The notes under the pieces are model-generated. The model did not search any database, was not told the DNA's origin, and worked only from the letters and a program-made list of their open reading frames with translations. The position numbers and the translations under genes are program-made. From NCBI GenBank assembly GCA_024710535.1, contig JANJUO010000027.1:1-8425 (forward strand): 8,425 nt of DNA. Reading direction: 5' to 3'. Origin of the DNA: a bacterium (lineage in GTDB: Bacteria; Bacteroidota; Ignavibacteria; Kapaibacteriales; UBA2268). Every line of letters begins with the position of its first letter. The first letter of the stretch is position 1. Shown here in pieces: positions 1-6,069 of the stretch.

Positions 1-289
1 GACTTTTGCATGGTATGGTCATTTGAAAAATATGAGCGACAAAAAGTGGTATATTGCGGCGATAGCGAGTTGGGGAATTGCTTTTTTTGAATATATGCTT
101 CAAGTGCCGGCAAATAGAATTGGATTTACTCAATTTAATATTGCACAATTAAAAATTCTCCAAGAAGTGATCACATTATCGGTATTCATACCATTCGCAA
201 TGATTTATATGAATCAACCGATCAAAATGGACTATCTATATGCAGGGATTTGCCTTACAGGTGCGGTGTATTTTATTTTTAGAAGTTGA
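1..289 (+). CDS. DUF486 DMT-family small membrane protein, 5'-truncated by the window edge
   Basis: This is the C-terminal part of a DUF486 (COG3169) inner-membrane protein, a small four-helix member of the drug/metabolite transporter superfamily whose substrate is unknown. The open frame runs back to base 2 and reads TFAWYGHLKN before the first possible TTG codon at 23. That block is typical of the N-terminal helix of the family, so the gene starts left of the window and TTG 23 is not its start. The conserved blocks KWYIAAIASWGIAFFEY, QVPANRIG and LKILQEVITLSVF follow, and the protein ends with the helix GAVYFIFR. About 95 residues are visible of a usual 110-120, so only the first 15-20 are missing. 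The TGA at 287-289 lies two bases before the ATG of the next transporter gene, which suggests an operon. Family assignment is secure; transport function is inferred. Confidence 0.88.
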   Translation, partial: TFAWYGHLKNMSDKKWYIAAIASWGIAFFEYMLQVPANRIGFTQFNIAQLKILQEVITLSVFIPFAMIYMNQPIKMDYLYAGICLTGAVYFIFRS

Positions 290-291
290 TA

Positions 292-1188
292 ATGATAAAA
301 AATCAAACAAAATCAATACTTTTTGCTGTTGCATCTGTTCTTTTATGGTCAACAGTTGCCGTTTCATTCAAAATTTCTTTGAAATATTTGGATTACTTGC
401 AATTATTATTCATTTCCAGCATTGCATCAACCTTTGCAATTGCTCTCGTTTTGCTTTTCAATATCATTAAAAACAACATCAGCATTAATGAGATTAAGCC
501 AAATCTGAATTTAATAAGACATTCTGCTCTTCTTGGCTTTCTTAATCCTTTTTTATATTATATTGTTTTATTCAAAGCTTATGACTTGCTTCCGGCATCT
601 CTTGCCCAACCTCTAAATTATACTTGGGTGATTGTTATTTCCATTTTTTCTGTGATATTTTTGAATCAAAAAATCAATATAAAGCAATTTATCGCCCTTA
701 TAGTAAGTTTTTTCGGCGTTGTAGTGATTGCCACAAAAGGAAATATCATTCAAATTGACTTCCAAAGTCCGCTCGGCATCTTTCTTGCCTCCGGCAGTTC
801 ATTAATATGGGGCGCTTATTGGATAATAAGCGTCAAAAATAAATCTGATGGAAGAGTTGCTATGTTATATAATTTCATTTTTGGAAGTATATATATTTCA
901 ATTGCTTTATTAATCTTTTCATCTTTCGACTTTAATTATTTCGGCATAATTTCAGCTGTTTATGTTGGCTTATTTGAAATGGGAATTACTTTTCTATTGT
1001 GGTTTAACGCATTAAAATACTCCGAAAATACTGCATTAACCGGCAATATTGTCTTCTTATCTCCATTCATTTCCTTAATTATAATCAACTTTGTGCTTGG
1101 AGAGAGTATTCATATTTCTACAATTTTCGGATTGATTCTCATAGTTTTGGGTGCTATTGCTCAAAACATACTTTCTGCAAAAAAATAG
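292..1188 (+). CDS. EamA-domain DMT-superfamily transporter, 10 TM
   Basis: A 298-residue polytopic membrane protein with two EamA repeats, at about residues 8-148 and 160-292, each giving five hydrophobic helices. This matches the usual length and the 10-TM layout of metabolite exporters in the drug/metabolite transporter superfamily. Supporting blocks are AVASVLLWSTVAVSFK in helix 1, YDLLPASLAQPLNYTW before helix 4, and in the second repeat ALKYSENTALTGNIVFLSP followed by a final helix LILIVLGAIAQNIL. The substrate cannot be read from sequence; relatives export amino acids, nucleosides or other small metabolites. I chose ATG 292 rather than the in-frame TTG at 286, which overlaps the preceding stop. 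ATG 292 leaves two bases after the DUF486 TGA and no clear Shine-Dalgarno sequence, so translation is probably coupled to the upstream gene. No terminator hairpin follows the TAG. Confidence 0.88.
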   Translation: MIKNQTKSILFAVASVLLWSTVAVSFKISLKYLDYLQLLFISSIASTFAIALVLLFNIIKNNISINEIKPNLNLIRHSALLGFLNPFLYYIVLFKAYDLLPASLAQPLNYTWVIVISIFSVIFLNQKINIKQFIALIVSFFGVVVIATKGNIIQIDFQSPLGIFLASGSSLIWGAYWIISVKNKSDGRVAMLYNFIFGSIYISIALLIFSSFDFNYFGIISAVYVGLFEMGITFLLWFNALKYSENTALTGNIVFLSPFISLIIINFVLGESIHISTIFGLILIVLGAIAQNILSAKK

Positions 1189-1321
1189 ATATTAATATTC
1201 AAAATATATCAATTTGCAATTCACAGATAGAAAATTATTATTCTATTATAAATAATACTATTCATTTTTAAACGTTAAAGCACAGTATTTTGTATGAAAA
1301 TTGGCAAAAAATAATTTATTT

Positions 1322-3070
1322 ATGAAAGAATTAAAAAGACTTATTCCCTACTTAAAGAAATATAAAAATAAAATATATCTTGGCTTGCTCTTTGTGACTA
1401 TTTCAAACCTGTCATCAACTTATATTCCACGATTAGTTGGGAAATCTGTGGATACAATTAGCGTTGGCGGCTTTGAAATAAACATTATTTTATATAATAT
1501 TGGATTGATTCTGCTTCTAACTTTGTCGAGCGGATACTTTATGTTTCTTACAAGAAGAAAAATTATAGTTGCTTCAAGAGAAATTGAATATGATATTCGA
1601 AAAGATTTGATTGAGGCAATCCAATCGCAATCAGTTAGTTATTTCCATAAGAATCCAACGGGCTCATTGATGGCTCATGCAACCAATGATATTCCGTCTG
1701 CACGTGAATTTCTTGGTCCTGCAATAATGTATTCTGCAAACACGCTCACAACATTCGGTTTAGCCTTATACTATATGTTTTCATTGAATGTAAATATAGC
1801 ATTAGCAGGCTTGATTCCCTTGCCAATTATCGCATATTTCACGTATTATCTTGGCAAGAAGTTTTTCATTACTTTCAAAGATGTTCAATCGCAATTTGGA
1901 GAACTTACCACGCAGGCACAAGAGTCGATCTCCGGTGTAAGAATTATTCGTGCTTATACAAAAGAATTTTTGGAAATGTCAAGATTTGCGGCAATTAGCA
2001 GAGAATATCAAAAGAAGAATCTGAAAATGGCGAAATTAGAAAGTATTATGATGCCATCAATGATGATGCTAATTGGTATTTCTCAAATAGCGGTGCTTGC
2101 CTATGGTGGAACTCTGGTAATTGCAAATGAAGCAACAATTGGAGAATTAATACAATTTTTCATATACTTAGAAATGCTGACTTGGCCCGTAGCGGCGATT
2201 GGTTGGGTTACAAATCTAATTCAAAGAGGTGCCGCATCCTCAGCAAGACTCGGAAAAATTCTTGACGCAAAGCCAACAATTGAAGAATCAATCAATACTG
2301 ATCGTTCGCTCACTACAATTAGCGGTAGCATCAAATTCGAAAATGTTGGATTGAAATACGATAATACTGTTAATAATTCATTAAGCGGCATTAATTTCGA
2401 AATAAAAGCCGGCACTACGCTCGGAATAATCGGTTCTGTTGGTTCGGGCAAGTCGTCTTTGATAAATTTAATTGCTCGCCTTTACGATACAAGCGAGGGC
2501 ATAATATATTTTGATAATATTGAATTAGAAAAATATCCATTTTCCGTTTTAAGAGAAAATATCGGGATGGTATCACAAGAGTCTTTCCTATTTTCGGATA
2601 CAATTCTCAATAATATTAAATTCGGAAAGCCCGATGCAAGTATGGATGATGTATTAGAAGTTTGCAAAAAGACAGCATTGCTAAATGAAGTTAATACATT
2701 CGAAGAGGGCTTCCAAACAATGCTTGGTGAGCGAGGAATTACTCTTTCAGGTGGTCAAAAACAAAGAGTTGCCCTCGCAAGAGCAATTCTAACTAATCCA
2801 AAAATTCTAATTTTGGACGATTCATTATCCGCAGTCGATGCTCAAACCGAACATATTATTCTTAATAATCTCAAAGAAATTATGAAAGATAGAACTACCA
2901 TCATCATATCGCATAGAATTGCCACTGTGAAAGATCTTGATATGATTATAGTTATGGAAAATGGCAAAATTGCAGAGATTGGCACGAATGAAGAACTGCT
3001 TGCTATCAATGGAATTTATACCCGCATCAGCAAACAGCAAAACTTAGAGCAGGAAATTATGGAGATATAA
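1322..3070 (+). CDS. ABC exporter half-transporter (TMD-NBD fusion, MdlA-like) with a non-canonical Walker B
   Basis: A 582-residue type IV ABC exporter subunit. The N-terminal six-helix membrane domain covers about residues 15-300 and carries the coupling-helix region ESISGVRIIRAYTKE. The ATPase domain covers about 335-575. Visible motifs are Walker A GSVGSGKSS (371-379), the Q-loop Q419, signature LSGGQ (475-479), Walker B ILILDD (495-500), D-loop SAVD (503-506) and the switch H531. The residue after the Walker B aspartate is Asp500 instead of the usual catalytic Glu. This is typical of one half of heterodimeric exporters such as MdlA/MdlB, BmrC/BmrD and TM287/288, but no partner gene is adjacent. 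ATG 1322 gives the usual MKELKRLIPYLKKYK start; an in-frame TTG at 1301 would add seven residues. The 133-bp AT-rich gap after the EamA gene suggests an independent transcription unit. Substrate unknown: lipid, drug or peptide are all possible. Confidence 0.9.
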   Translation: MKELKRLIPYLKKYKNKIYLGLLFVTISNLSSTYIPRLVGKSVDTISVGGFEINIILYNIGLILLLTLSSGYFMFLTRRKIIVASREIEYDIRKDLIEAIQSQSVSYFHKNPTGSLMAHATNDIPSAREFLGPAIMYSANTLTTFGLALYYMFSLNVNIALAGLIPLPIIAYFTYYLGKKFFITFKDVQSQFGELTTQAQESISGVRIIRAYTKEFLEMSRFAAISREYQKKNLKMAKLESIMMPSMMMLIGISQIAVLAYGGTLVIANEATIGELIQFFIYLEMLTWPVAAIGWVTNLIQRGAASSARLGKILDAKPTIEESINTDRSLTTISGSIKFENVGLKYDNTVNNSLSGINFEIKAGTTLGIIGSVGSGKSSLINLIARLYDTSEGIIYFDNIELEKYPFSVLRENIGMVSQESFLFSDTILNNIKFGKPDASMDDVLEVCKKTALLNEVNTFEEGFQTMLGERGITLSGGQKQRVALARAILTNPKILILDDSLSAVDAQTEHIILNNLKEIMKDRTTIIISHRIATVKDLDMIIVMENGKIAEIGTNEELLAINGIYTRISKQQNLEQEIMEI

Positions 3071-3136
3071 TCATTATTTAGAATTTTTTTGAAAATTAAA
3101 ACAAATTAAATTCATAATAATAATATTGCTCTGTAA

Positions 3137-3168
3137 TTAGAATGAATCATCAATTAATTGTATTTTTG
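3137..3168 (+). promoter_or_regulatory. Bacteroidota-type promoter of recF
   Basis: TATTTTTG at 3161-3168 fits the -7 consensus TAnnTTTG exactly. A weak -33 element, TTAG (consensus TTTG), lies at 3137-3140, giving a 20-bp spacer. Transcription would begin near 3172-3176 and leave a leader of about 30 nt before the ATG at 3203. This also argues against the in-frame TTG at 3158, which would lie upstream of the -7 box. The -7 match is seen in the sequence; activity is inferred. Confidence 0.5.
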
Positions 3169-3202
3169 TAGTGTTTTTGAAATTAAAATTGAAACAGAAA
3201 AA

Positions 3203-4348
3203 ATGATCATAAATTCTCTTACATTACAAAACTTGAGGAATCATACATTTACCGAAATCAAACTTGGCGATAAACTCAATGTAATTTATGGATTGAATGG
3301 CAGTGGAAAAACTACTATTCTTGAAGCAATTTCAATTACCTCCATTTCAAAGAGTTTTCTTCCCGTTTCAGATGCTACAATTATCAATTTTAATGAGCAA
3401 TATTTCTCTATACTTGCAAAAGGCACGAATGATTTGCTTCTCCCCTACTTTTGTGGAGTGAAATACAACGCCGGAAAGAGAAAAATCATCAATAATAGTT
3501 ATGGTGATAGTCTTACACCAAAAGATATTATCGGAGAAATTCCAGTAATTATCCTTTCTCCTGATTTCAAAAACATAACATTTGGCGCCCCACAAGATAG
3601 AAGGCAGTTTATCGACACAATTCTCTCTCAATCATCGAAAGCATATATGGAAGACTTGTTTGAATTGAAAAAATGCCTCAAACAAAGAAATAATATGCTT
3701 GGAAAATATCAGAAAGAAGGTGTTCTTGATAAAATGCAGTTTGAAATTTGGACCGAAATGCTCATCAAAACCGCCGCCGAAATCATGTATAGAAGGCAAT
3801 TATTTATTAGAGAATTTATTCCCTTTTTCGAACAGGCATACAATGAAGTAAGTAGCGGCATCGAGAAGGTTTCATTGAAGTATTTGCCCTATCATTTTCC
3901 AGAATTAAACGAAAAAGACATTCAAAACAAAGAATATTTTATGGAAATTAACAGAAAAATTTATGATGATTTGAAATTTGCCGAACTTAAACGTGGACTA
4001 ACTCTTTTCGGTCCTCAAAAAGATGAAATTGCAATCAATATAAATAATTCAGCCGCCAAAGAAACTGCTTCGCAAGGGCAACATAAATCATTATTGATCA
4101 GTTTGAAGTTTGCTGAATTTGAATTTTTAAAGAAAATCCGCAACGAAACCCCGATCATTCTCTTTGATGACATATTTTCAGAGCTTGATTCAAGCAGAAG
4201 CAATCATACATTGGAATTGATTCTGAATAAAAATGCTCAATCAATTATCACAATCACCGAAAATTCCTACATAAAGCAAATTGTTCCCCAAAAACTAAAC
4301 ACAAAATACTTCAAAGTTAATTCCGGCATCGTAGAAGTTGTCGAATAG
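3203..4348 (+). CDS. recF: DNA replication and repair protein RecF
   Basis: RecF is an SMC-like ABC ATPase that binds DNA at single-strand gaps and, with RecO and RecR, helps load RecA for gap repair and replication restart. The 381-residue product opens with the diagnostic LTLQNLRNH block, then Walker A GLNGSGKT (30-37) and SPDFKNITFGAPQDRRQFID (119-138), the RecF counterpart of the segment that ends in RRRFLD. Next come GPQKDE (270-275, usually GPHRDD), signature SQGQHKSLLISLKFAE (290-305), Walker B IILFDD (318-323) and D-loop SELD (326-329). Length is close to the usual 360-380. ATG 3203 is preferred because the family begins at this point and a promoter-like element lies just upstream. 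The gene is not beside dnaA, dnaN or gyrB here; an ABC exporter precedes it and a repeat locus follows. No intrinsic terminator is seen after its stop. Confidence 0.95.
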   Translation: MIINSLTLQNLRNHTFTEIKLGDKLNVIYGLNGSGKTTILEAISITSISKSFLPVSDATIINFNEQYFSILAKGTNDLLLPYFCGVKYNAGKRKIINNSYGDSLTPKDIIGEIPVIILSPDFKNITFGAPQDRRQFIDTILSQSSKAYMEDLFELKKCLKQRNNMLGKYQKEGVLDKMQFEIWTEMLIKTAAEIMYRRQLFIREFIPFFEQAYNEVSSGIEKVSLKYLPYHFPELNEKDIQNKEYFMEINRKIYDDLKFAELKRGLTLFGPQKDEIAININNSAAKETASQGQHKSLLISLKFAEFEFLKKIRNETPIILFDDIFSELDSSRSNHTLELILNKNAQSIITITENSYIKQIVPQKLNTKYFKVNSGIVEVVE

Positions 4349-4385
4349 ACAAAATTAACCAAAAAACCAGTCAAAAAATACTTTT

Positions 4386-4603
4386 ACAAGACCTCGTGAA
4401 ACGATTACAAGACCTCGTGAAACGATTACAAGACCTCGTGAAACGATTACAATGCCTCGTGAAACGATTACAAGACCTCGTGAAACGATTACAATGCCTC
4501 GTGAAACGATGACAAGACCGCGTGAAACGATGACAAAGCCGTGTGAAACGATGACAAGACCGCGTGAAATGATTACAATGCCGCGTGAAACGATGACAAT
4601 GCC
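4386..4603 (+). repeat. Array 1: ten 21-bp tandem repeats plus a partial unit
   Basis: Ten full head-to-tail units of exactly 21 bp start at 4386, 4407, 4428, 4449, 4470, 4491, 4512, 4533, 4554 and 4575. An 8-base partial unit at 4596-4603 breaks into an A7 run. Each unit is about ACAAG, then the core ACCTCGTGAAACG, then ATT or ATG. GTGAAA is invariant in all ten. Units 1-6 carry CCTCG and units 7-10 CCGCG or CCGTG; the last base shifts from T to G from unit 6 on, so the array holds two subtypes. There are no unique spacers, so this is not CRISPR. Because 21 is divisible by three, open frames run through it on both strands, reading heptapeptides such as PRETMTR or RFTRSCN; I regard these as by-products of the repeat. 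The array begins 37 bp after the recF stop. Confidence 0.95.
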
Positions 4604-4611
4604 AAAAAAAG

Positions 4612-4653
4612 TACTTCACGAGGCACATAAACCATATTTTTAGGTAGTGTCAC
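4612..4653 (-). repeat. Two decayed, in-register units leading into array 2
   Basis: TTCACGAGG at 4615-4623 is identical to part of the array 2 core and lies exactly 42 bp (two periods) before the same bases of the first clear unit at 4657-4665. Aligned in that register, 4612-4632 matches the array 2 consensus at 12 of 21 positions. The next block, 4633-4653, matches at about 11 of 21, keeping AGGTA. I read these as degenerate end units of array 2. They form the spacer between the two arrays, together with the A7 run at 4604-4610. The minus strand is given because array 1's core sequence is read from the minus strand here. Confidence 0.55.
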
Positions 4654-4880
4654 TGTTTCACGAGGTTCGTTCGCCGTTTCACAAGATACGTTCGCCGTTT
4701 CACGAGGTTCGTTCGCTGTTTCACGAGGTACGTTCGCCGTTTCACAAGGTACGTTCGCCGTTTCACGAGGTACGTTCGCCGTTTCACGAGGTTAGTTCGC
4801 CGTTTCACGAGGTTAGTTCGCCGTTTTACGAGGTTAGTTCGCCGTTTCACCAGATTCGTTCGCCGTTTCACGAAATATGG
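4654..4880 (-). repeat. Array 2: ten 21-bp tandem repeats plus a partial unit, core inverted relative to array 1
   Basis: Ten full 21-bp units start at 4654, 4675, 4696, 4717, 4738, 4759, 4780, 4801, 4822 and 4843, with a 17-base partial copy at 4864-4880. On the plus strand each reads CGTTTCACGAGGT followed by an 8-base tail, mostly TCGTTCGC, ACGTTCGC or TAGTTCGC. The 13-base block is the exact reverse complement of the array 1 core, so the arrays face each other with the same period but different 8-base linkers. TTTCAC is kept in nine of ten units (TTTTAC in unit 9). Neighbouring units share the same tail (units 4-6 ACG, 7-9 TAG), a sign of block duplication. Base composition is over 50% G+C, well above the flanks. 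Frames stay open on both strands (for example KRRTNLV repeated on the minus strand), but without supporting start signals or a recognisable domain. Confidence 0.95.
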
Positions 4881-5072
4881 TCAATTTTCAGCGGAAAATC
4901 TGGTCAATTTTGGGTGGGAAAGAATAAGTTTTATGTGGCACTTTTATTATTTATTTTGAATTTGCTTTTTTTTTGTAGTATGATTTAGATTATTTTATTA
5001 TCTATGTGATGTCTCGATTGTAACGAATGACAATCCGAAATTCAATTACATAAATTTATCTTATTCACATAT
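4881..5072. other. Non-coding spacer between array 2 and the yjbQ terminator
   Basis: No gene is supported here. TGGTCAATTTT occurs twice (4878-4888 and 4901-4911, 23 bp apart). Between the copies lies a small hairpin with ATTTTC and GAAAAT arms (4884-4899, loop AGCG). A T9 run at 4966-4974 and a 6-bp inverted repeat GATTGT/ACAATC (5016-5035, 8-base loop) follow. A plus-strand frame that begins with GTG 4647 in the array continues to 4988 and would end in a hydrophobic stretch (FYVALLLFILNLLFF). It lacks a ribosome binding site and I do not call it a gene. Confidence 0.5.
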
Positions 5073-5104
5073 AAAAAAACCTTCCGAGGAATCCTCGAAA
5101 GGTT
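5073..5104 (-). terminator. Rho-independent terminator of yjbQ
   Basis: A strong hairpin lies at 5078-5104. Its arms are AACCTT plus CGAGG pairing with CCTCG plus AAGGTT, with one C/A mismatch and the loop AAT. Read on the minus strand it is followed directly by a U-run (plus-strand A7 at 5073-5079). It sits 68 bp beyond the yjbQ stop, correctly oriented to end that transcript before it enters the repeat arrays. On the plus strand no T-run follows, so it would not efficiently stop read-through from recF. Confidence 0.88.
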
Positions 5105-5171
5105 GGTAGTAATGTTGATTTAATCTGATTTTTACTTGTTGATTTGAAATTAACAAATTAATTATATTGGA

Positions 5172-5588
5172 TTATTCACCAATAATTTTAATTAAAACTC
5201 GCTTCTGACGAATTCCATCATATTCTCCATAAAAGATTTGTTCCCATGGACCAAAATCCAATTTTCCGTTAGTGATGGCAACGGTAACTTCTCTTCCCAT
5301 AATTTGCCTTTTCAGATGTGCATCTGCATTATCTTCAACGCCATTGTGTCGATATTGGCTATGAGGTTTTTCGGGCGCCAATTTTTCGAGCCACGTCTCA
5401 AAATCATGATGTAAACCACGTTCATCATCATTAATAAAAACGCTTGCTGTGATATGCATTGCATTCACAAGCACTAATCCTTCTTTGATTTCGCTTTCTT
5501 TGAGGCATTTAACCACTTCGGGAGTGATGTTGACATATTCCCTGCGGTTAGTTGTTTTGATAACTAATTCTTTACGATAACTTTTCAT
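5172..5588 (-). CDS. yjbQ: YjbQ/UPF0047 family protein (secondary thiamine-phosphate synthase type)
   Basis: A 138-residue soluble protein of the UPF0047 (COG0432) family, which forms small trimeric beta-rich proteins. Family members have been reported to show low thiamine-phosphate synthase activity, but the physiological role is unsettled. Diagnostic segments are VNAMHITASVFINDDE (41-56) with His45, HNGVEDNADAHLKRQIMGRE (81-100) with the conserved His and Asp cluster, and DFGPWEQIFYGEYDG (111-125) followed by RQKRV near the C-terminus. Length matches the family. ATG 5588 is chosen over the in-frame ATG at 5630 because the family starts at this point; the longer form would add 14 unrelated residues. 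It would also start close to the predicted transcription start. The gene stands alone, divergent from the PAS-SRAP unit, with its own promoter-like element and terminator. No thiamine pathway gene is nearby. Confidence 0.9.
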   Translation of the reverse strand: MKSYRKELVIKTTNRREYVNITPEVVKCLKESEIKEGLVLVNAMHITASVFINDDERGLHHDFETWLEKLAPEKPHSQYRHNGVEDNADAHLKRQIMGREVTVAITNGKLDFGPWEQIFYGEYDGIRQKRVLIKIIGE

Positions 5589-5635
5589 GACATAATTCCC
5601 ATAATATTTTTCTGATTTACCCAAAAACACAACTG

Positions 5636-5666
5636 CAAATTAAATTGTTTTTTATTAAACTTCAAA
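5636..5666 (-). promoter_or_regulatory. Bacteroidota-type promoter of yjbQ
   Basis: On the minus strand a -33 element TTTG (5666-5663) is separated by 19 bp from TTAATTTG (5643-5636). The latter differs from the -7 consensus TAnnTTTG at one position. Predicted transcription would start near 5630, giving a leader of about 40 nt before ATG 5588. Spacing and position are both as expected, but AT-rich DNA yields such matches by chance. Confidence 0.45.
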
Positions 5667-5728
5667 AAATAAATTAAATTTATTTTTATTTATAATCGTT
5701 AATTGCATTTTTAAAATTGAGAGAACTT

Positions 5729-6067
5729 ATGAATTACGATTATTTCAAAACAATTCCGGCGGCTGTAACGATAGCAGACCATAATAACATCATTATATAT
5801 ATGAATGATAAATCGATAGAAGTGTTTTCTGCAGAGGGTGGTGCTGAATTAATTGGTCAGAATCTTTTTGAATGCCATAACGCAAATTCTCAGAAAATAA
5901 TGGCAGAGATTTTGGCTACCGGCATTCCAAATTCATATACAATAGAGAAAAAAGGTGTTAAAAAATTCATTTATCAGGCACCTTGGTATGACGAAAACAA
6001 AAATCCCGGTCTGATTGAGTTTACTTGTGAAATTCCGTTTGAATTACCGCATTTCATCAGAGGATAA
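5729..6067 (+). CDS. Stand-alone PAS-domain protein
   Basis: A 112-residue single PAS domain with no output domain attached. PAS features are the opening FKTIPAAVTIADHNNIIIYMND (about residues 6-27), the helix ending ELIGQNLFECHNANS (40-54), and the closing strands FIYQAPWYDENKNPGLIEFT. It ends EIPFELPHFIRG, a tail I recall from a recurring family of short single-domain PAS proteins. Cys49-His50 in the ECHNANS motif might take part in ligand or redox sensing, but that is speculation. No membrane segment, kinase, cyclase or DNA-binding domain is present, so it would have to act through a partner protein. I use ATG 5729, with GAGAGA four bases upstream, over the in-frame TTG at 5717. The stop is two bases before the SRAP gene, whose ribosome binding site lies inside this gene's last codons. 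Confidence 0.8.
   Translation: MNYDYFKTIPAAVTIADHNNIIIYMNDKSIEVFSAEGGAELIGQNLFECHNANSQKIMAEILATGIPNSYTIEKKGVKKFIYQAPWYDENKNPGLIEFTCEIPFELPHFIRG
6059..6064 (+). promoter_or_regulatory. Ribosome binding site of the SRAP gene, inside the PAS gene's last codons
   Basis: AGAGGA lies five bases before ATG 6070 and overlaps the last two codons of the PAS gene, just before its TAA. It is one of the few clear Shine-Dalgarno matches in the window. Together with the 2-bp gap between the genes it suggests translational coupling. Confidence 0.6.
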
Positions 6068-6069
6068 TT

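Noticed and set aside
240..470. Short cysteine-rich plus-strand frame overlapping the EamA gene start
   Set aside because: It overlaps two recognisable transporter genes in another frame and its protein resembles nothing known.
1189..1321. Promoter for the ABC exporter gene
   Set aside because: TTTG at 1213-1216 with TATTATTC 19 bp later has two mismatches to the -7 consensus, and TATTTTG near the start codon is one base short. Not convincing enough to annotate.
4452..4643. Plus-strand frame reading MPRETITRPRETIT through array 1, and the minus-strand FTRHCNR frame at 4371-4628
   Set aside because: The frames exist because 21 is a multiple of three. They start inside or at the edge of the repeat, lack ribosome binding sites, and variation changes residues freely (M/R/K, R/C, T/M, I/M).
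4386..4880. CRISPR array
   Set aside because: The 21-bp units are contiguous with no unique spacers, there are no cas genes in the window, and the two arrays face each other.
4647..4988. Plus-strand frame with FHEVRSP repeats and a hydrophobic C-terminus
   Set aside because: It starts with GTG and no Shine-Dalgarno sequence, most of it is repeat, and the hydrophobic tail comes from T-rich spacer DNA. Left open as a remote possibility only.
5061..5069. DnaA box TTATTCACA near recF, hinting at an origin of replication
   Set aside because: Only one exact box was found, which is about what chance gives in 8.4 kb of AT-rich DNA. There is no dnaA or dnaN and no cluster of boxes.
5691..5696. TATAAT upstream of the PAS gene as a -10 box
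   Set aside because: No acceptable -35 at 16-18 bp, the surrounding DNA is almost pure A/T, and the host appears to use the TAnnTTTG type.
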